From the NCBI RefSeq assembly GCF_902713425.1, contig NC_081198.1, positions 21,187,188 to 21,251,187 on the forward strand: 64,000 nt of DNA, written 5' to 3'. Position 1 is the first letter of the stretch. Every line of letters begins with the position of its first letter. The notes below the pieces were generated by a model. The model worked only from the letters and a program-made list of their open reading frames with translations. It was not told the origin of the DNA and did no database searches. The stretch is from Acipenser ruthenus (Eukaryota > Chordata > Actinopteri > Acipenseriformes > Acipenseridae). Below are positions 60,881 through 64,000 of this stretch, piece after piece. A program made the position numbers and the translations under genes.

Positions 60881-61210
60881 GCTGGCTGGCTGGCTTGCTA
60901 AGAAGGTCCTGGCATAGGGACATGTTCCACCACACTTGTCTGGTTAGCTGCTAGCTCCCAGGAAACAACCTGCTGCTGTCTACATCATCACCACATGTGA
61001 ATAAAAGAAAGAAAGACAGCAAGAAAGAAAGAGAGAAAGAAAGAGAGAAAGAGAGAAAGAAAGAGAGAAAGAAAGAAAGAGAGAAAGAAAAAAAAAAGAA
61101 GTAAAAAGACGGGAAAACTTGCATCAACACTGGCACTCTCCCTCCAGCAGGGGTAGACAAAATGCTCACAGAAGAGATCCAGATCTGACTTTGACCAACG
61201 TTAGAGAAAG

Positions 61211-61361
61211 GTGTGCACCGTTCCCGGAGGAACTGCAATACCGGGCCGATGCGTGGAGTGGACGGAGCAAGCCCCTGTTCCATCTCCCGATTCCAAAAAT
61301 CAATTTAATATATGGTCCCCTGATAGGGGACGTATCAGATATTAAACTGATAAGAACAGAT
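61211..61361 (-). pseudogene. U2 snRNA 3' fragment (nt 38-188), cut by LINE B3
   Basis: Cut at the same nucleotide as the fragments beside B1 and B2, but stem IIb is normal (TCCCCTGA), and there is a private change in stem IV (GGAGGAACTGC). It is therefore a different U2 gene hit independently. Confidence 0.92.
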
Positions 61362-64000
61362 TTTTTTTTTATTTATTTTTTTTATAAATTTTATTAATTA
61401 AATATTCACAATACCATATCAGTTACAATACCCTCTAGACAAATCAGCACATAACAAATCACCATTCATTTCCATATATCCTTTTACCTTACTGAATACG
61501 GACATATTACATAATTATACATTCATTCCATCCACATAGTTCCAAAACATTTTGTACAGGCAAGTGTGTGTCCTCAAAGAACATCCTTCACCCTGTCCCC
61601 GTGAAACCAGACCCAGACCCATCAACCAGCCCGGTGACCCATTCCATCCCATCTTCCCATTGTTCCAGATGCCATTCCATCTTCACCTTCTCCAGGTCTC
61701 CAGCAGCCACATCTCGCAACACATAATCTTTCACAATAGACAGCGCAAGTTGTTTTGTTTCAATTACAGTCAAAAGTTTATTTTGCAGCACCAACAAGTT
61801 CCTTACTTTCCAGATTGCATCCTTTACACAGGTAATCACAACCCATATTTTGAACCAAAGTCCTTTGGGAAAAACTTTTTTACTGATCCCGTAGAGCACC
61901 ATCATATCATCCAAGATATTACTATCCAGAAACAGGTCAGTGAAACCTACTACTTCTCTCCATAGGTTTATTGCAAAATGGCATTCTCGAAACAAATGCA
62001 GGCATGTCTCCTCCGCCCCACAGCCCTCTCTGGGACATCTAGAGGTTCTCGAGAGATTCCTTGCATTCAACATTGCTCTCACAGGCAAGATGTCATGGGC
62101 CACCAGCCAGGACAGGTCACGATGCCGATTCACTAGGCCAGGATGGGCCACATTCCTCCACACCCTCTTTGGGTCGGCAAGCATAGCACCCTTGACTGAA
62201 CACATTTGTTCCCTTTCCTGTACAAAAACAGATAGTTTTTTTTTATTGAAAAACACATCCTTTCCACACTTCTCCATATCTCGGTCTTTTAAAAACCTTT
62301 TAATAATTGCATAGTGATACGGTATCTCAAACGCAGTGGGAACAGTCAATGAGATATTCATTATTTTCAGACTCCTGAGATACGATCCCAAAAAAAACCT
62401 AACAAAAAACGCCCCTTTACAGACTCCATTTACGCACATATCAAAATGAAAACATACATACTTTATCATTAAAAACATGAATATATCTGGCAACCCTTTA
62501 CCGCCCTTTAGCTTCCCTTTACCCACAATCTCCCTTCTCAATCTCTCCCATTTTGATCCCCAGAAGAAGTGGAACAGCTCTCTCCTGAGAACACAAACCG
62601 TCTGCTTGGCTGGAGGAAAAATCATAGAGGTATACAACAAAATAGGCAAAATGACAGCTTTAACAATCAGAACCTTCCCTTCCAGTGTGAGGTTCCGCAA
62701 CTTCCAGTATCCCAACTTCTTCTTGACTTTTACACCCACCTCCTCCCAATTCTTAGTTCCATCACCTACAGCCCCAAAATTGACCCCCAATATTTTAATA
62801 CAGTCCCTCTTTACATTTAAGTCCTTCCCGACCGCCGTATCCCACTTCCCATAAAACATAATTTCACTCTTCTCTTTGTTTAGCTTGGACCCAGATGCCT
62901 TACAAAATTGTTCTGTTATAGCTAAAACTTTACTCACAGATGGTTCGTCAACACAAACAACATTCACATCGTCCATGTAAAGGGCACACTTGACTTCCAT
63001 CCCCCCACTCCCAGGGATTCTAAAACCAGTGATATTTTTCTCCTTTCTCAGAAGCTGCGCTAGAGGTTCCATACAGCATATAAACAGTAAGGGGGATAAC
63101 GGACACCCTTGCCTAACACCACAGTTTATTCCAACTGTTTTAGACAAAACCCCATTTATCAATATCCTGCTCTCAATCCCTTTGTACAGCAGACCCACCC
63201 AGGCTAGAAACCTCTCCGGAAACCCCATCTTTAGCAGAATATGAAACATAAACTGGTGCGAGATCCGATCGTAAGCCTTCTCCAAATCTAAATTTAATAA
63301 ACAGATCCTCATATTTCTGTCTCTCGCGTAACAGATGGTGTCACGAATCATTACCAGACTGTCCGTGATCCTCCTTCCAGGCACAGCACAGGTCTGATCC
63401 GGGTCTATCACTTCCTCCAATACATTTTTCATCCTAAGAGTTAAAATCTTACTAAAAATTTTAAAATCCACATTCAATAGACTAATAGGCCTCCAATTCT
63501 TCAAATCTTGTTTATCGTTTTTTTTAAAAATCAGAGTAATTATCCCTTGTCTGAAACTTTCAGGCAAGATCTCTTGTTTCCCAAACTCTTTAAAAACCAA
63601 AAGAATATCCCTTGCTATAATATCCCAGAATTTCAAATAAAACTCCAAAGGAAGTCCATCACTTCCTGGGACCTTCCCTCTTTTAAAACTTTTCATTGCC
63701 TTCCCCACCTCCTCTAGAGTTAAATCTTCTTCCAGGTGTTTCCCATTAACCACTTTCCCCTCCAAGGCCCTCTCCAGCTCCTCCATTTTATCTTTCTCCC
63801 CCTCCCTCTCTCCATATAGTTCTTTATAAAACCCCTCAGCCACACCCAACATCTCCTCAGTAGTTGAGACCACAACACCATCCTTCTTCAACCCTCCCAT
63901 TGTTTTGCTCCCCTCAACAACCTTTTTGAAAAAGAAACGAGAACATGTTTCATTTTCTTCCAACACCTTAACCCGACTCTGGAAAATGACTTTTTTACAT
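61362..64000 (-). mobile_element. Family B non-LTR retrotransposon, copy B3 (runs off the window)
   Basis: The 3' half of a B element. Its A-rich tail is interrupted and longer (plus strand TTTTTTTTTTATTTATTTTT), unlike the pure tail of B1 and B2. The rest is nearly identical to them. The 5' half, including ORF1, lies beyond the right edge. Confidence 0.92.
61588..64000 (-). CDS. B3 ORF2, partial: reverse transcriptase and C-terminus
   Basis: The frame is open from the window edge to the stop, about 804 codons, starting after the endonuclease domain. It shows NWRPISLL, NLDLEKAYDR, GVRQGCPLSPLL, YMDD and the CX4CX7HX4C knuckle, and ends GFTGTG as in B2. One residue differs (VNGVCKGA against VNEVCKGA). 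No stop or frameshift is seen. Confidence 0.93.
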   Translation of the reverse strand, partial: CKKVIFQSRVKVLEENETCSRFFFKKVVEGSKTMGGLKKDGVVVSTTEEMLGVAEGFYKELYGEREGEKDKMEELERALEGKVVNGKHLEEDLTLEEVGKAMKSFKRGKVPGSDGLPLEFYLKFWDIIARDILLVFKEFGKQEILPESFRQGIITLIFKKNDKQDLKNWRPISLLNVDFKIFSKILTLRMKNVLEEVIDPDQTCAVPGRRITDSLVMIRDTICYARDRNMRICLLNLDLEKAYDRISHQFMFHILLKMGFPERFLAWVGLLYKGIESRILINGVLSKTVGINCGVRQGCPLSPLLFICCMEPLAQLLRKEKNITGFRIPGSGGMEVKCALYMDDVNVVCVDEPSVSKVLAITEQFCKASGSKLNKEKSEIMFYGKWDTAVGKDLNVKRDCIKILGVNFGAVGDGTKNWEEVGVKVKKKLGYWKLRNLTLEGKVLIVKAVILPILLYTSMIFPPAKQTVCVLRRELFHFFWGSKWERLRREIVGKGKLKGGKGLPDIFMFLMIKYVCFHFDMCVNGVCKGAFFVRFFLGSYLRSLKIMNISLTVPTAFEIPYHYAIIKRFLKDRDMEKCGKDVFFNKKKLSVFVQEREQMCSVKGAMLADPKRVWRNVAHPGLVNRHRDLSWLVAHDILPVRAMLNARNLSRTSRCPREGCGAEETCLHLFRECHFAINLWREVVGFTDLFLDSNILDDMMVLYGISKKVFPKGLWFKIWVVITCVKDAIWKVRNLLVLQNKLLTVIETKQLALSIVKDYVLRDVAAGDLEKVKMEWHLEQWEDGMEWVTGLVDGSGSGFTGTG

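Larger units (their letters stand above)
55429..61361. repeat. Tandem U2 array, block III (seven full genes)
   Basis: Seven complete monomers of 773-790 bp and part of an eighth, cut by B3. All seven genes have the normal stem I loop. Neighbours share private changes (CACAGGTTGATT near 56758 and 57544), a sign of local duplication or conversion. Microsatellite length accounts for most of the length differences. Confidence 0.93.

Overview
The window is eukaryotic repeat DNA and contains no ordinary host protein gene. It is a tandem U2 snRNA gene cluster, all on the minus strand, invaded by two families of site-specific non-LTR retrotransposons (LINEs). The U2 genes have vertebrate-type signals: a PSE-like element at about -50 to -64 and a 3' box about 11 nt downstream. 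A pyrimidine-rich (CT/CTTT) microsatellite follows each gene on the U2 strand. The LINEs look like the Tx1 clade (L1 superfamily), in which the Keno and Keshi families are known to target U2 genes. Together this suggests a vertebrate, most likely a fish or amphibian; I cannot name the species.

The basic monomer is about 773-793 bp: a 188-bp U2 gene plus about 600 bp of spacer. I count 17 full-length U2 genes and 8 U2 fragments. The fragments lie beside LINE insertions.

Family A (my label, about 6.8 kb, five copies: 252-7030, 17267-24030, 25248-32016, 40687-47451, 48669-55428) has a CCHC-knuckle ORF1, an endonuclease/reverse transcriptase ORF2, a hairpin-rich 3' UTR and repeats in its 5' UTR. 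Family B (about 5.35 kb, at 7477-12822, 32463-37809, and 61362 to the window end) has the same architecture, is more AT-rich, and ends in a poly(A) tail. Both families are in the same orientation as U2. A enters U2 between nt 34 and 35 and B between nt 38 and 39, that is, within or at the edge of the branch-site recognition hexamer GUAGUA (nt 33-38).

Layout, left to right: U2 fragment, A1, B1, five U2 genes, A2, one U2 gene, A3, B2, three U2 genes, A4, one U2 gene, A5, seven U2 genes, B3. The A1-to-A2 block and the A3-to-A4 block are near-identical copies of one superunit. Its period is 24,986 bp in A1/A3 coordinates and 23,421 bp in A3/A5 coordinates. Most of the difference is one U2 dimer of 1,575 bp. 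The array is therefore hierarchical: monomer, dimer, superunit. All five A copies share one abnormal 5' junction in the U2 spacer, so A spread here mainly by array recombination. B1 and B3 look like separate insertions at the same nucleotide.

ORF2 is open in A1-A4, B1 and B2, and in the visible part of B3. ORF1 is intact in B but broken by homopolymer length changes in A. B2 is the best candidate for a complete, recently active element.
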